DNA of 64,000 nucleotides from Cryobacterium sp. PAMC25264. Lineage in GTDB: Bacteria > Actinomycetota > Actinomycetes > Actinomycetales > Microbacteriaceae. The translations under genes were made by a program, and so were the position numbers. Location: the NCBI RefSeq assembly GCF_019443325.1, contig NZ_CP080383.1:744001-808000 (forward strand). The letters run 5' to 3'. Positions 53,923 to 62,849 of the stretch are shown piece by piece. The notes under the pieces were generated by a model that saw only the letters and a program-made list of their open reading frames with translations, was not told the DNA's origin and made no database searches. How positions within the stretch are numbered: position 1 is the first letter of the stretch; every line of letters starts with the position of its first letter.

Positions 53923-56900
53923 ATGACGGAGATTCTCCAGCGCCTCTCGCCGGCTACCCGCACGTGGTTCACCGGCGCGTTCGACGCTCCCACCGAAGCG
54001 CAGCTCGGCGCCTGGGAGGCCATCTCCCGCGGTTCGCACACCCTCGTCGTCGCCCCCACCGGGTCGGGCAAGACCCTGGCCGCGTTCCTCTGGGCACTCG
54101 ACCGGCTGTACTCGGCCTCCACGGGCGGGCCGGCTGCGACGGATGCCGTGCCCGGCGCTGCGCTAACCTCCGCTGAAACTGGCGCACGAGCCGTTTCCGC
54201 ATCCGCGGCACCCACGGCACCCAACGCATCCGCGGCCCCCACCGCACCCACCGGCACCCGGGTGCTCTACATCTCGCCGCTGAAGGCCCTCGGTGTGGAC
54301 GTGGAACGCAACCTGCGCGCCCCGCTCGTGGGCATCGGCCAGGCCGCAGAGCGGCTGGGCCTGGCGCCGGTGCGGGTGACCGTGGGCGTCCGGAGTGGCG
54401 ACACCCCGGCGGCCGACCGCCGCACCCTCGTCAAGACGCCGCCCGAGATCCTCATCACCACGCCCGAGTCGCTCTTTCTCATGCTCACCTCCGCCGCCCG
54501 GGAGACCCTCCGCGGCGTGGACACGGTGATCATCGATGAGATTCACGCCGTCGCGGCCAGTAAGCGCGGCGCGCACCTCGCCGTGTCGCTGGAGCGCCTG
54601 GACGCCTTGCTGGCCAAGCCCGCCCAGCGCATCGGCCTGTCCGCCACGGTGCGGCCGGCCTCCGAGGTGGCCCGGTTTCTCGGCGGGCAGGCACCCGTGG
54701 AGATCGTGGCGCCGAAGAACGAGAAGCGCTTCGACCTGCGCGTCATCGTGCCCGTCGACGACATGACCCAGCTCGGTGCGGTGCCCACCCCGGAGGGTGC
54801 CACCTCCGCCGCGGCCCCGCAGACCGGGTCGATCTGGCCGCATGTGGAGGAGGCGATCGTGGATGCCGTGCTCGCGCACTCCTCCTCGATCGTCTTCGCC
54901 AACTCCCGGCGCCTGGCCGAGCGGCTCACGGCCCGGTTCAACGAGATCTACAGCGAGCGGCTCGACGCGGCCGAGGAGGCTCAGCTCGTCCTCGCGGGCG
55001 CGGATGGCGTCGCGGGCGCGGACGGCGTCGCGGGCGCGGACGCCGTGGGGGGCACAGCCGTCGCACGCTCGGCCGTCGCGGCGCCGGCTCGGCCGCCCGC
55101 CGAACTGATGGGCGGCAGCGGCCAGACCGAGGGCGCCGAGCTGCTGCTGGCGCGCGCCCACCACGGATCGGTGAGCAAAGAGCAGCGGGCCATGATCGAG
55201 GACGACCTCAAGTCCGGCAGGCTCCGCTGCGTGGTGGCCACCTCGAGCCTGGAGCTCGGCATCGACATGGGCGAGGTCGACCTGGTGGTGCAGGTGGAGT
55301 CGCCGCCGTCGGTGGCCAGCGGCTTGCAGCGCGTGGGTCGGGCCGGGCATCAGGTCGGCGAGGTTTCCCGCGGCATCATCTTCCCCAAACACCGGGCCGA
55401 CCTGATCCACGCCACCGTCGCGGCCGAGCGGATGGTGTCAGGCATGATCGAATCGATGCAGGTGCCCGCCAACCCGCTTGACATCCTCGCCCAGCAGACC
55501 ATCGCCGCTGTCGCCCTCGAACCGATCGACGCCGAAGAGTGGTTCGACGCCGTGCGGCGCAGCGCCCCGTTCGCGACCCTGCCGCGCTCGGCCTACGAGG
55601 CCACCCTCGACCTGCTCGCCGGCCGATACCCGTCCGACCAATTCGCCGAACTGCGGCCGCGGATCATCTGGGACCGCGACTCCGGGCTTCTCACCGGTCG
55701 GCCCGGCGCCCAGCGACTGGCCGTCACGAGCGGCGGCACCATCCCCGACCGTGGCCTGTTCGGGGTGTTCATGGTTGGCGGCGACTCGGCCACCGGCCGC
55801 CGGGTGGGCGAGCTCGACGAGGAAATGGTCTACGAGTCCCGCGTTGGCGACGTGTTCGCGCTCGGAGCCACGAGCTGGCGCATCCAGGAGATCACCCACG
55901 ACCGGGTGCTCGTGCTGCCCGCATTCGGCGAACCCGGCCGGCTCCCGTTCTGGAAGGGCGACGGCCTGGGCCGGCCCGCCGAACTCGGCGCGGCCATCGG
56001 CGCGTTCCTCCGCGAGGTGTCGGCGCTCACCCCGGCGAAGGCCCGGGCGCGTTGCCTGGCCGTGGGCCTGGACGAGCGGGCGGTCACCAATCTGCTCGCC
56101 TTCCTCGAGGAACAGCGCGCCGCCACCCGCTACCTGCCCACCGACCAGACTCTCGTCGTCGAACGGTTCCGCGACGAACTCGGCGACTGGCGGGTCATCC
56201 TGCACTCGCCGTTCGGCCTCACCGTGCACGCGCCGTGGGCCCTCGCCGTGGGAGCCCGGGTGCGGGAGCGCTTCGGCATCGACGGCGCCTGCGTCGCCAG
56301 CGACGACGGGATCGTCGTGCGCATCCCCGACACCGAGTCTGAGCCACCCGGGGCCGACCTCTTCGTCTTCGACCCCGACGAACTCGAGCAACTCGTCACC
56401 GACGAGGTCGGCGGCTCCGCCCTGTTCGCCTCCCGGTTCCGCGAGTGCGCGGCCCGGGCGCTGCTCTTGCCCCGGTACCGGCCGGGCAGCCGCTCGCCGC
56501 TCTGGCAGCAACGCCAGAAGGCGTCCCAGCTGCTCGATGTGGCCCGCGAATACCCGTCGTTCCCGATCATCCTCGAGACCATCCGCGAATGCCTGCAGGA
56601 TGTCTACGACCTGCCCGCCCTTTTGGCGCTGACCAGGCAGGTGGCCAGCCGCGCCATCCGGTTGGTAGAGACCAGCACCGACTCGGCCAGCCCATTCGCC
56701 AACGCGCTGCTGTTCGGCTACGTCGCCGCGTTCATGTACGAGGGTGATTCGCCGCTGGCCGAACGCCGCGCCACGGCCCTGTCGATCGACTCCGGCCTGC
56801 TCGCCGAACTGCTCGGCCGGGTAGAGCTGCGTGAGCTGCTCGACCCCGTCGTGATCGAACGCACCGACGCCGAACTGCAGCGCCTCGCCCCCGACCGCCG

Positions 56901-59001
56901 TGCCCGCGGGCTGGAGGGGGTCGCGGACCTGCTCCGCGGCCTCGGACCGCTTACCGTCGCCGAGGTCGCCGCGCGGCTGCAGGCCGCCGGTGTGCCCGGG
57001 ACCGATGAGGCGACGGATGCGGGGGAGCGGGTGGCCGACACCACGGTCGGCACCGACGCCCCGGCCGACTCCGACGCGACCGACGGACCCGACGCATCCG
57101 CACCCCCCGAGCCGCCCGCTGCCGGCGAGGCCGAGGCGCGCGCCCACCTCGACGCCCTCACCGCCGCCCGGCGCGCCCTCAAGGTGGGCATCGCCGGCGA
57201 GGAACGCTGGGCGGTGATCGAGGACGCCGGCCGGTTGCGCGACGCTCTCGGCGTGCCGCTCGCCCCGGGCATCCCCGAGGCCTTCACCGAGAGTGTGAAA
57301 GACCCGCTCGGCGACCTCGTCAGCCGGTACGCCCGCACCCACGGCCCGTTCACCACCGCCGACGTGGCCACCCGGTTCGGGTTCGGCACCGCCATCGCGC
57401 TGGGCGCGCTGCGCCGGCTGGCGGATGCGCGGCGCATCGTCGAGGGGGAATTCCGTCCACACGGCAGCGGCAGCGAATGGTGCGATGCCGAGGTGCTTCG
57501 GCGGCTGCGCCGGCGCTCGCTCGCGGCGTTGCGGCACGAGATCGAGCCCGTCGACCAGGCCACCCTCGGCCGGTTCCTGCCGGCCTGGCAGCATGTCGGC
57601 GGCAAGCTGCGCGGGGTGGACGGCGTCGTCTCCGTGATCGAACAGCTCGAGGGCGCCCGCATCCCGGCGTCCGCCTGGGAGACCCTGATCCTGCCCGCCC
57701 GGGTGAGCGACTACCACCCGGGCATGCTCGACGAACTCACCAATGCCGGTGAGGTGCTCTGGGCCGGCGCCGGCACGCTGGCCGGCAACGACGGCTGGGT
57801 AAGCCTGCACCTGACCGACACCGCACCGCTCACCTTGCCCGTTCCCACCGAACTGGAGACCACCCCGTTGCAGCGGGAGATCCTCGCCACACTGGGCGGC
57901 GGCGGGGGCTATTTCTTCCGGCAGCTCGCCGACTCGGTCGGCAGCCAGGACGACGGTGAGCTCGTCGAGGCGCTCTGGGACCTCGTTTGGTCCGGCCTGG
58001 TGAGCAACGACACCTTCGCCCCCGTGCGCTCGCTGGTCTCCGGCGGCAAGTCGGCGCATTCCACGCGCCGCGCCGCGCCGCGCGCCCGGCTGCACCGCGG
58101 TCGCGCTCTGCCGCGGGCCACCATGCCCAGCCGGCAGGGACCGCCCACGGTCTCCGGCCGCTGGTCGATCGTGCCCGTCGCCGACACCTCCTCCACCCGC
58201 CGCGCGCACGCCCTGGGCGAGACCATGCTTGAACGCTACGGCGTCGTCACCCGCGGCGCCGTCATGGGCGAGAACGTGCTCGGCGGCTTCGCCTTGGTCT
58301 ACAAGACCCTCAGCGGCTTCGAGGAGATGGGCCGGTGCCGCCGGGGCTACTTCGTCGAGGGGCTCGGCGCCTCCCAGTTCGCCACCGCGGGCACCATCGA
58401 CCGGATGCGCGGCTACGTCGACCAGCAGGAGCGCGCCGAGCGCGGCGACCGGTCGGCGCCCACCGCGGTGACCCTCGCCGCCACCGACCCGGCCAATCCC
58501 TACGGCGCCGTGCTGCCGTGGCCCGTGCTGCCCGAGGGCACCGGGCACCGGCCGGGGCGCAAGGCCGGCGGCCTCGTCGTGCTCGTCGACGGGCACCTGG
58601 TGCTCTACGTGGAGCGTGGTGGCAAGTCGATGCTCGTATTCGACCCCGCTGCCACGTCTAACGACGCCGATGCCGCCAGCGCTGCCGGGCTGGACCCGGG
58701 CGCCGGCGACTCCGGCGCCGAGACGTACGGCGGATCGCGAACCGCGTCCGCGCGCTCGACCCCGGCACGATCGGCCTCGGGGTCTTCGGGGACCGGCCAC
58801 ACGGGCGCGCAGCGGGTGGCGCCGTCCGAAACCGTGCTGGCGGCTGTCCGGTCACTGGCCGCGACGGTCACCAGCGGACGGGTGGCCAAGCTCACGGTGG
58901 AAACCGTGAACGCGGACTTCGTGCTCGGCACCACGGTGGGCGATGCCCTGCGCACGGCAGGTTTCACCGAGACACCGCGGGGGCTGAGACTCAGTGCCTG
59001 A
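53923..59001 (+). CDS. lhr: Lhr-family ATP-dependent helicase
   Basis: Large superfamily 2 helicase involved in DNA repair, 1,692 residues against about 1,500 in mycobacteria. Walker A is APTGSGKTL (about residues 44-52), the DEIH box VIIDEIHAVAASKRGAH (about 202), motif VI GLQRVGRAGHQVG. The long Lhr C-terminal region follows. The extra length comes from Ala-rich inserts near residue 70-110, an Ala/Gly/Asp tandem repeat near 357-375, one near 1025-1065, and a Ser/Ala-rich insert near 1585-1625. The ATG 53923 follows GGGGAGGATAGGGAG. It overlaps nei by eight bases; the lhr-nei pair is also adjacent in mycobacteria (Rv3296-Rv3297). Confidence 0.95.
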   Translation: MTEILQRLSPATRTWFTGAFDAPTEAQLGAWEAISRGSHTLVVAPTGSGKTLAAFLWALDRLYSASTGGPAATDAVPGAALTSAETGARAVSASAAPTAPNASAAPTAPTGTRVLYISPLKALGVDVERNLRAPLVGIGQAAERLGLAPVRVTVGVRSGDTPAADRRTLVKTPPEILITTPESLFLMLTSAARETLRGVDTVIIDEIHAVAASKRGAHLAVSLERLDALLAKPAQRIGLSATVRPASEVARFLGGQAPVEIVAPKNEKRFDLRVIVPVDDMTQLGAVPTPEGATSAAAPQTGSIWPHVEEAIVDAVLAHSSSIVFANSRRLAERLTARFNEIYSERLDAAEEAQLVLAGADGVAGADGVAGADAVGGTAVARSAVAAPARPPAELMGGSGQTEGAELLLARAHHGSVSKEQRAMIEDDLKSGRLRCVVATSSLELGIDMGEVDLVVQVESPPSVASGLQRVGRAGHQVGEVSRGIIFPKHRADLIHATVAAERMVSGMIESMQVPANPLDILAQQTIAAVALEPIDAEEWFDAVRRSAPFATLPRSAYEATLDLLAGRYPSDQFAELRPRIIWDRDSGLLTGRPGAQRLAVTSGGTIPDRGLFGVFMVGGDSATGRRVGELDEEMVYESRVGDVFALGATSWRIQEITHDRVLVLPAFGEPGRLPFWKGDGLGRPAELGAAIGAFLREVSALTPAKARARCLAVGLDERAVTNLLAFLEEQRAATRYLPTDQTLVVERFRDELGDWRVILHSPFGLTVHAPWALAVGARVRERFGIDGACVASDDGIVVRIPDTESEPPGADLFVFDPDELEQLVTDEVGGSALFASRFRECAARALLLPRYRPGSRSPLWQQRQKASQLLDVAREYPSFPIILETIRECLQDVYDLPALLALTRQVASRAIRLVETSTDSASPFANALLFGYVAAFMYEGDSPLAERRATALSIDSGLLAELLGRVELRELLDPVVIERTDAELQRLAPDRRARGLEGVADLLRGLGPLTVAEVAARLQAAGVPGTDEATDAGERVADTTVGTDAPADSDATDGPDASAPPEPPAAGEAEARAHLDALTAARRALKVGIAGEERWAVIEDAGRLRDALGVPLAPGIPEAFTESVKDPLGDLVSRYARTHGPFTTADVATRFGFGTAIALGALRRLADARRIVEGEFRPHGSGSEWCDAEVLRRLRRRSLAALRHEIEPVDQATLGRFLPAWQHVGGKLRGVDGVVSVIEQLEGARIPASAWETLILPARVSDYHPGMLDELTNAGEVLWAGAGTLAGNDGWVSLHLTDTAPLTLPVPTELETTPLQREILATLGGGGGYFFRQLADSVGSQDDGELVEALWDLVWSGLVSNDTFAPVRSLVSGGKSAHSTRRAAPRARLHRGRALPRATMPSRQGPPTVSGRWSIVPVADTSSTRRAHALGETMLERYGVVTRGAVMGENVLGGFALVYKTLSGFEEMGRCRRGYFVEGLGASQFATAGTIDRMRGYVDQQERAERGDRSAPTAVTLAATDPANPYGAVLPWPVLPEGTGHRPGRKAGGLVVLVDGHLVLYVERGGKSMLVFDPAATSNDADAASAAGLDPGAGDSGAETYGGSRTASARSTPARSASGSSGTGHTGAQRVAPSETVLAAVRSLAATVTSGRVAKLTVETVNADFVLGTTVGDALRTAGFTETPRGLRLSA
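54993..55046. repeat. 18-bp tandem repeat, three copies, within lhr
   Basis: Units beginning CGCGGGCGCGGA start at 54993, 55011 and 55029. They encode Gly-Val-Ala-Gly-Ala-Asp-like hexapeptides in a flexible insert. The period keeps the frame, so copy number could vary without breaking the gene. Confidence 0.85.
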
Positions 59002-59830
59002 GGGCGATACCGTCTACCGCAGCGCCCGCACCCTTGATGAAGCGCTGCGCGGCGCCACACTCACCCGGTGCGACATCCGGGTGCCGGCCTTTGCCACCGT
59101 CGACCTGACCGGTCAGACGGTGCACGAGGTGATCAGCCGCGGCAAACACTTGATGGCGCACGTGGGGGAGACCAGCATCCACTCGCACCTGAAGATGGAG
59201 GGCACCTGGCACCTCTACCGGCACGAAACGAAGTGGCAGCGGCCGGCCTTCCAGGCTCGCATCGTGCTGGAAACCGCGGACTGGGTGGCCGTGGGGTTCG
59301 AGCTGGGCACCCTTGAACTCTTTCCCACCGCGGAGGACGAGCAGCACCTCGGTTACCTTGGCCCCGACCTGCTCGGCCCGGACTGGGCTGCAGAGGAGGC
59401 GGTACGCCGACTGCGTGCGGCCGGCGACAGCGCCGCGGGGACCAGCCCGGCCGGAGTCAGCGCGCCCGGCGTCAGCGTGGGGGAGAGGCCCGTGGCCGTG
59501 GCCCTGGGCGACCAGCGCAACCTCGCCGGTCTCGGCAACGTCTACGTGAACGAAGTCTGTTTTCTGCGCGGGTTGCTGCCGACCCGGCCGATCAGCGAGG
59601 TCGCCGACGTGGACGGCCTGGTCGCGTTGGCGCACCGGCTGATCACGGCCAACCGGGACCGCTCGGAGCGCACCACAACCGGTAACTTGCGTCGGGGGAT
59701 GCGCACCTTCGTGTACGGTCGCGAACGCCAGCCCTGCCGGCGCTGCGGCACGCGAATTCGGAGCGGCGAGCTGGGCCGCAGCGAGCTCGAGAAGCGGGTC
59801 ACCTACTGGTGCCCGCGTTGCCAAACCTGA
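58994..59830 (+). CDS. nei: Fpg/Nei-family DNA glycosylase (endonuclease VIII)
   Basis: Bifunctional glycosylase/AP lyase for oxidised pyrimidines, 278 residues. The N-terminus after Met is Pro-Glu-Gly-Asp-Thr (PEGDTVYR), the catalytic Pro and Glu, and ISRGKHLMAHV holds the conserved Lys. The H2TH region is DQRNLAGLGNVYVNE. The zinc finger is CRRCGTRI...CPRCQ. PEGDT rather than PELPE assigns it to Nei. The start is GTG 58994, overlapping the lhr stop by eight bases, so it is co-translated with lhr. Confidence 0.94.
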   Translation: MPEGDTVYRSARTLDEALRGATLTRCDIRVPAFATVDLTGQTVHEVISRGKHLMAHVGETSIHSHLKMEGTWHLYRHETKWQRPAFQARIVLETADWVAVGFELGTLELFPTAEDEQHLGYLGPDLLGPDWAAEEAVRRLRAAGDSAAGTSPAGVSAPGVSVGERPVAVALGDQRNLAGLGNVYVNEVCFLRGLLPTRPISEVADVDGLVALAHRLITANRDRSERTTTGNLRRGMRTFVYGRERQPCRRCGTRIRSGELGRSELEKRVTYWCPRCQT

Positions 59831-59831
59831 G

Positions 59832-60019
59832 GTGCGCGCGTGTCGCGCCCACCCGTCGGTCGAGCGTGTCGAGCTGTGGGGGCGCTTCGCGCCCGGGTGG
59901 TCGGCGGAAGCGCACTTCCTTAGGAGACCTGGCGACGTGCGCGCATGTCGCGCCCACCCGTCGGTCGAGCTAGTCGAGACCCCGCGAGGGTGTCTTACGG
60001 GGTCTCGACGGGCTCGACC
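59832..60019. repeat. 34-bp direct repeats and a 20-bp stem hairpin after nei
   Basis: GTGCGCGC(G/A)TGTCGCGCCC followed by ACCCGTCGGTCGAGC occurs at 59832 and 59937, 105 bases apart with one difference. The second copy leads into a hairpin: GGTCGAGC-TA-GTCGAGACCCCG (from 59963) pairs with CGGGGTCTCGAC-GG-GCTCGACC (to 60019), broken only by TA/GG. The GGTCTCGAC..GCTCGACCA arm also occurs in the pyrK-like gene. The hairpin lies between convergent nei and DUF1844. Confidence 0.85.
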
Positions 60020-60063
60020 AGCGTGTTTGTTGCGTTGGCGAGGTCGTCTTGCGAGGAGGGGAC

Positions 60064-60414
60064 CTAGTTGACCGGGCCGGTGAACTTCTCTCCGGGGCCC
60101 TGGCCGATCGGGTCGGGGATGGCGGATGCCTCACGGAACGCCAGCTGCAACGAGCGCAGTCCATCGCGCAAGCTCCGCGCGTGCATGTCCGAGATGTCGG
60201 GGGCGGCTGCCGTGATCAGGCCGGCGAGGGCCGTGATCAGCTTGCGCGCCTCATCCAGATCGATCTGGGTGTCGGGGTCGTCGGCGAGCCCGACCTTGAC
60301 CGCCGAGGCGCTCATCAGATGCACCGCCGCGGTCGTGATGATCTCCACCGCCGCCACATCCGCGATGTCCCTGGTTGCCTGGCCGGATGAATCCTGGTCG
60401 AAATTGTCGCTCAC
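60064..60414 (-). CDS. DUF1844 protein
   Basis: A 116-residue protein of the DUF1844 family. Motif: IADVAAVEIITTAAVHLMSA, then VKVGLADDPDTQIDLDEARK and LITALAGLITAAAPDI. Found near infC in actinobacteria; function is unknown. It converges on nei and is divergent from infC. Confidence 0.88.
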   Translation of the reverse strand: MSDNFDQDSSGQATRDIADVAAVEIITTAAVHLMSASAVKVGLADDPDTQIDLDEARKLITALAGLITAAAPDISDMHARSLRDGLRSLQLAFREASAIPDPIGQGPGEKFTGPVN

Positions 60415-60537
60415 TGTTTTCCTCTGCTATGCTTACCCGGGCTCCGAGATGAAAGTCTCGGTACGAAAGTGGATAATCTCCCACCCGCGCTTGACCGCTT
60501 CATAAAGGTTACCGGGTAGTTTGCACTCCGCCGTCGC

Positions 60538-60566
60538 TTGCTGTTTTCCAGCGTGCACGGTAGATA
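60538..60566 (+). promoter_or_regulatory. Promoter of the infC operon
   Basis: TTGCTG (60538-60543) and TAGATA (60561-60566) are 17 bases apart. Transcription would start near 60573, giving a leader of about 135 bases before infC. The 294-base gap back to DUF1844 shows no gene. Confidence 0.55.
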
Positions 60567-60638
60567 GGGTGCCGCACGTGGTTGATGAGTGACAGAACAA
60601 GGAAATGTTCTGAAGCTCGGGAATTGCGCGCGCGATTG

Positions 60639-60703
60639 TCTCCTCTTCGTCTCCGGACGACATCCGTTGTCAGGCTGTAGCCACGATGCTTGAGTAGAGG
60701 AGA
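60639..60703 (+). promoter_or_regulatory. infC leader with Shine-Dalgarno sequestering complement
   Basis: TCTCCTCT (60639-60646) is the exact complement of AGAGGAGA (60696-60703), the Shine-Dalgarno of infC. A second segment, CGTCTC (60648-60653), can pair with GAGACG (60702-60707). The two pairings exclude each other. Either would hide the ribosome site, suggesting translational control of the IF3/L35/L20 operon. Confidence 0.55.
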
Positions 60704-60708
60704 GACGC

Positions 60709-61293
60709 ATCAGCGATCCCCGTACAAATGACCGTATCCGCGTCCCCGAAGTCCGTCTCGTTGGTCCCAACGGCGAACAGGTTGGGGTCGTGGCGATTGA
60801 TGTCGCCCTGCGCCTGGCACAGGAGGCTGACCTCGATCTGGTCGAAGTAGCCCCCACGTCCAAGCCGCCGGTCGCGAAGATCATGGATTACGGCAAGTTC
60901 AAGTACGAAGCTGCGCAGAAGGCGAAAGAAGCCCGGCGCAACCAGGCGAACACGATCCTCAAAGAGGTTCGCTTCCGCCTCAAGATTGATAAGCACGACT
61001 ACGAGACCAAGCGCAAGCGCGCCGAAGGCTTCCTGAAGGCCGGCGACAAGGTCAAGGCCATGATTCTGTTCCGTGGCCGTGAACAGTCCCGTCCCGACCA
61101 GGGTGTACGTCTGCTTCAGAGATTTGCCGAGGATGTCGCGGAGTTCGGTTCTGTGGAATCGAGCCCGACCATCGACGGTCGAAACATGGTCATGGTGATT
61201 GGCCCGCTGAAGAACAAATCAGAGGCCAAGGCAGAGGCCAATGCACATAGAGCTGCTGACAAAGCAGCCAAACAGGAGGAAAAGAATGCCTAA
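60709..61293 (+). CDS. infC: Translation initiation factor IF-3, ATC start codon
   Basis: IF3 of 194 residues, N-domain starting [21 protein letters not shown]-domain with [17 protein letters not shown] and [11 protein letters not shown]. In this frame there is no ATG, GTG or TTG between the upstream stop (60691) and the conserved N-terminus; ATC at 60709 with GAGGAGAG four bases upstream is the start. Rare start codons (AUU/AUC) are well known for infC and allow IF3 to repress its own translation. A GTG at 60790 would cut off the conserved N-terminal 27 residues and is rejected. It overlaps rpmI by eight bases. Confidence 0.95.
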   Translation: MSDPRTNDRIRVPEVRLVGPNGEQVGVVAIDVALRLAQEADLDLVEVAPTSKPPVAKIMDYGKFKYEAAQKAKEARRNQANTILKEVRFRLKIDKHDYETKRKRAEGFLKAGDKVKAMILFRGREQSRPDQGVRLLQRFAEDVAEFGSVESSPTIDGRNMVMVIGPLKNKSEAKAEANAHRAADKAAKQEEKNA

Positions 61294-61480
61294 GCAGAAG
61301 ACCCACTCTGGGACAAAGAAGCGTTTCAAGGTCACTGGCTCCGGCAAGATCATGAAGCAGCAGGCCGGACTTCGCCACAACCTCGAGGTCAAGAGCACGC
61401 AGCGCAAGTCCCGCCTGAACCAGGACCAGGTTCTCGCCAAGGCCGACGTCAAGGCCATCAAGAAGCTTCTCGGCCACTAG
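61286..61480 (+). CDS. rpmI: 50S ribosomal protein L35
   Basis: Basic 64-residue ribosomal protein. [20 protein letters not shown] is the family N-terminus. The ATG at 61286 follows AGGAGGAAAAGA and overlaps the end of infC by eight bases. Part of the infC-rpmI-rplT operon. Confidence 0.97.
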   Translation: MPKQKTHSGTKKRFKVTGSGKIMKQQAGLRHNLEVKSTQRKSRLNQDQVLAKADVKAIKKLLGH

Positions 61481-61507
61481 GCCCCGTACCCCTAAAGGAA
61501 TTAGAAA

Positions 61508-61894
61508 ATGGCAAGAGTAAAGAGGGCCGTCAACGCCCACAAGAAGCGTCGCGTAATTCTTGAGCGCGCCGAGGGTTACCGCGGTCAGCGTTCACGTCTG
61601 TACCGCAAGGCCAAGGAGCAGGTCACTCACTCCCTCGTCTACAGCTACCGTGACCGTCGTGCACGCAAGGGTGACTTCCGTCGCCTGTGGATCCAGCGCA
61701 TCAACGCTGCGTCCCGCGCGAACGGCCTGACCTACAACCGCCTCATCCAGGGCCTCGCCCTGGCCGGCATCCAGGTCGACCGCCGCATCCTCGCCGACCT
61801 CGCCGTCACCGAGCCCGCCACCTTCGCGGCCATCGTGGCCAGCGCCAAGGCAGCACTGCCCGCTGACACCTCCGCACCCAAGGTTGCCAAGTAG
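61508..61894 (+). CDS. rplT: 50S ribosomal protein L20
   Basis: A 128-residue 23S rRNA-binding assembly protein. N-terminus [40 protein letters not shown] is the conserved C-terminal part. An AAAGGAATT Shine-Dalgarno precedes the ATG. It ends the operon before a strong terminator. Confidence 0.97.
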   Translation: MARVKRAVNAHKKRRVILERAEGYRGQRSRLYRKAKEQVTHSLVYSYRDRRARKGDFRRLWIQRINAASRANGLTYNRLIQGLALAGIQVDRRILADLAVTEPATFAAIVASAKAALPADTSAPKVAK

Positions 61895-61911
61895 TCAGAC
61901 AGCTTTTCCTC

Positions 61912-61948
61912 AACGGGAGCGATCGCCATCGGCGGTCGCTCCCGTTTT
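61912..61948 (+). terminator. Intrinsic terminator of the infC-rpmI-rplT operon
   Basis: A 16-bp stem (61912-61927 with 61931-61946, one G-U pair), 3-base loop and TTTT tail, 17 bases after the rplT stop. Confidence 0.9.
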
Positions 61949-62002
61949 GTCTGCCCGGCGGGGCATTCTGTGCTCGACGGGCGGGGCACCTAAACTGGGT
62001 GC

Positions 62003-62803
62003 ATGCTAGATAACCCCCGATCTCCTCGCGTGCGTGCCGTCGCGAAACTTGCGAACCGAGCCGCCCGCTCCGAGACGGGACTGTTCCTCCTCGAAGGCCC
62101 GCAGGCCGTCTCCGAAGCCCTCACCTTCCGCCCCGAACTCGTCGTGGAGCTCTACGCCACCCCGACCGCACTCGAGCGGTACACCGAGATCGGCGAGGCC
62201 GCAGTAGCCGCCGGCGTGGATGTGGAGTTCGTCACCGAGCAGGTGCTCGAGACCATGGCCGACACGGTCACCCCGCAGGGCTTCATCGCCGTCTGCCACC
62301 AATTCCCCACCTCGATCAAGAAGATCTTCGCCAACGAGCCCAAGCTCATCGCGATCCTCGAAGAGGTGCGCGACCCGGGTAACGCCGGCACGATCATCCG
62401 GGCAGCGGATGCCGCGGGCGCCGACGCCGTGATCTTCACCGGCCGCAGCGTGGACCTGTACAACCCCAAGGTGGTGCGCTCGTCCACCGGCTCGATCTTC
62501 CACCTGCCCGTCGCCGTGGGCGTCACCCTGGCCGACGTGCGCGAGCGTGCGAAGTTCGCCGGTATGCAGATTCTCGCCGCAGACATCAAGGGCGACGACC
62601 TCCTCGAGGCCCGCAACAGCGGCTTGCTCGCGGGTCCCACCGCCTGGCTGTTCGGTAACGAAGCCCGTGGTCTCACCGAGGAAGACTTGGCGATGGCGGA
62701 CCGCGCGATTAGCGTTCCCATCTACGGAAACGCCGAATCGATGAACCTTGCGACCGCCGCATCCGTCTGCCTGTACGAGAGCGCTTTCTCGCAGCGCGCC
62801 TAG
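62003..62803 (+). CDS. TrmH-family RNA 2'-O-methyltransferase
   Basis: SpoU/TrmH-type methyltransferase of 266 residues; the conserved position after rplT matches TsnR-like genes. N-terminal substrate-binding domain (ETGLFLLEGPQAVSEAL) precedes the SPOUT knot: motif 1 LEEVRDPGNAGTIIRAADAA, motif 2 AWLFGNEARGL, motif 3 ISVPIYGNAESMNLATAASV. The target nucleotide in rRNA or tRNA cannot be told. TAAACT (61991-61996) lies six bases before the ATG, a leaderless arrangement. Confidence 0.92.
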   Translation: MLDNPRSPRVRAVAKLANRAARSETGLFLLEGPQAVSEALTFRPELVVELYATPTALERYTEIGEAAVAAGVDVEFVTEQVLETMADTVTPQGFIAVCHQFPTSIKKIFANEPKLIAILEEVRDPGNAGTIIRAADAAGADAVIFTGRSVDLYNPKVVRSSTGSIFHLPVAVGVTLADVRERAKFAGMQILAADIKGDDLLEARNSGLLAGPTAWLFGNEARGLTEEDLAMADRAISVPIYGNAESMNLATAASVCLYESAFSQRA

Positions 62804-62810
62804 CATCTTT

Positions 62811-62849
62811 CCCGGTCGGGCGTCTATTACGTTTGGGTTACCGACCGGG
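62811..62849 (+). terminator. Hairpin after the TrmH-family gene
   Basis: CCCGGTCGG (62811-62819) pairs with CCGACCGGG (62841-62849). It lies seven bases after the stop, without a T-tract. The loop is long (21 bases), so function as a terminator is uncertain. Confidence 0.4.

Noticed and set aside
55438..58800. Antisense open frame of 1,120 codons opposite lhr
   Set aside because: GC-rich third positions suppress stops on the opposite strand; the translation is low-complexity and shows no domain, while the plus strand carries clear helicase motifs.
60790..61293. infC starting at GTG 60790
   Set aside because: Removes the conserved IF3 N-terminal residues that are encoded in frame just upstream after a good Shine-Dalgarno and an ATC.
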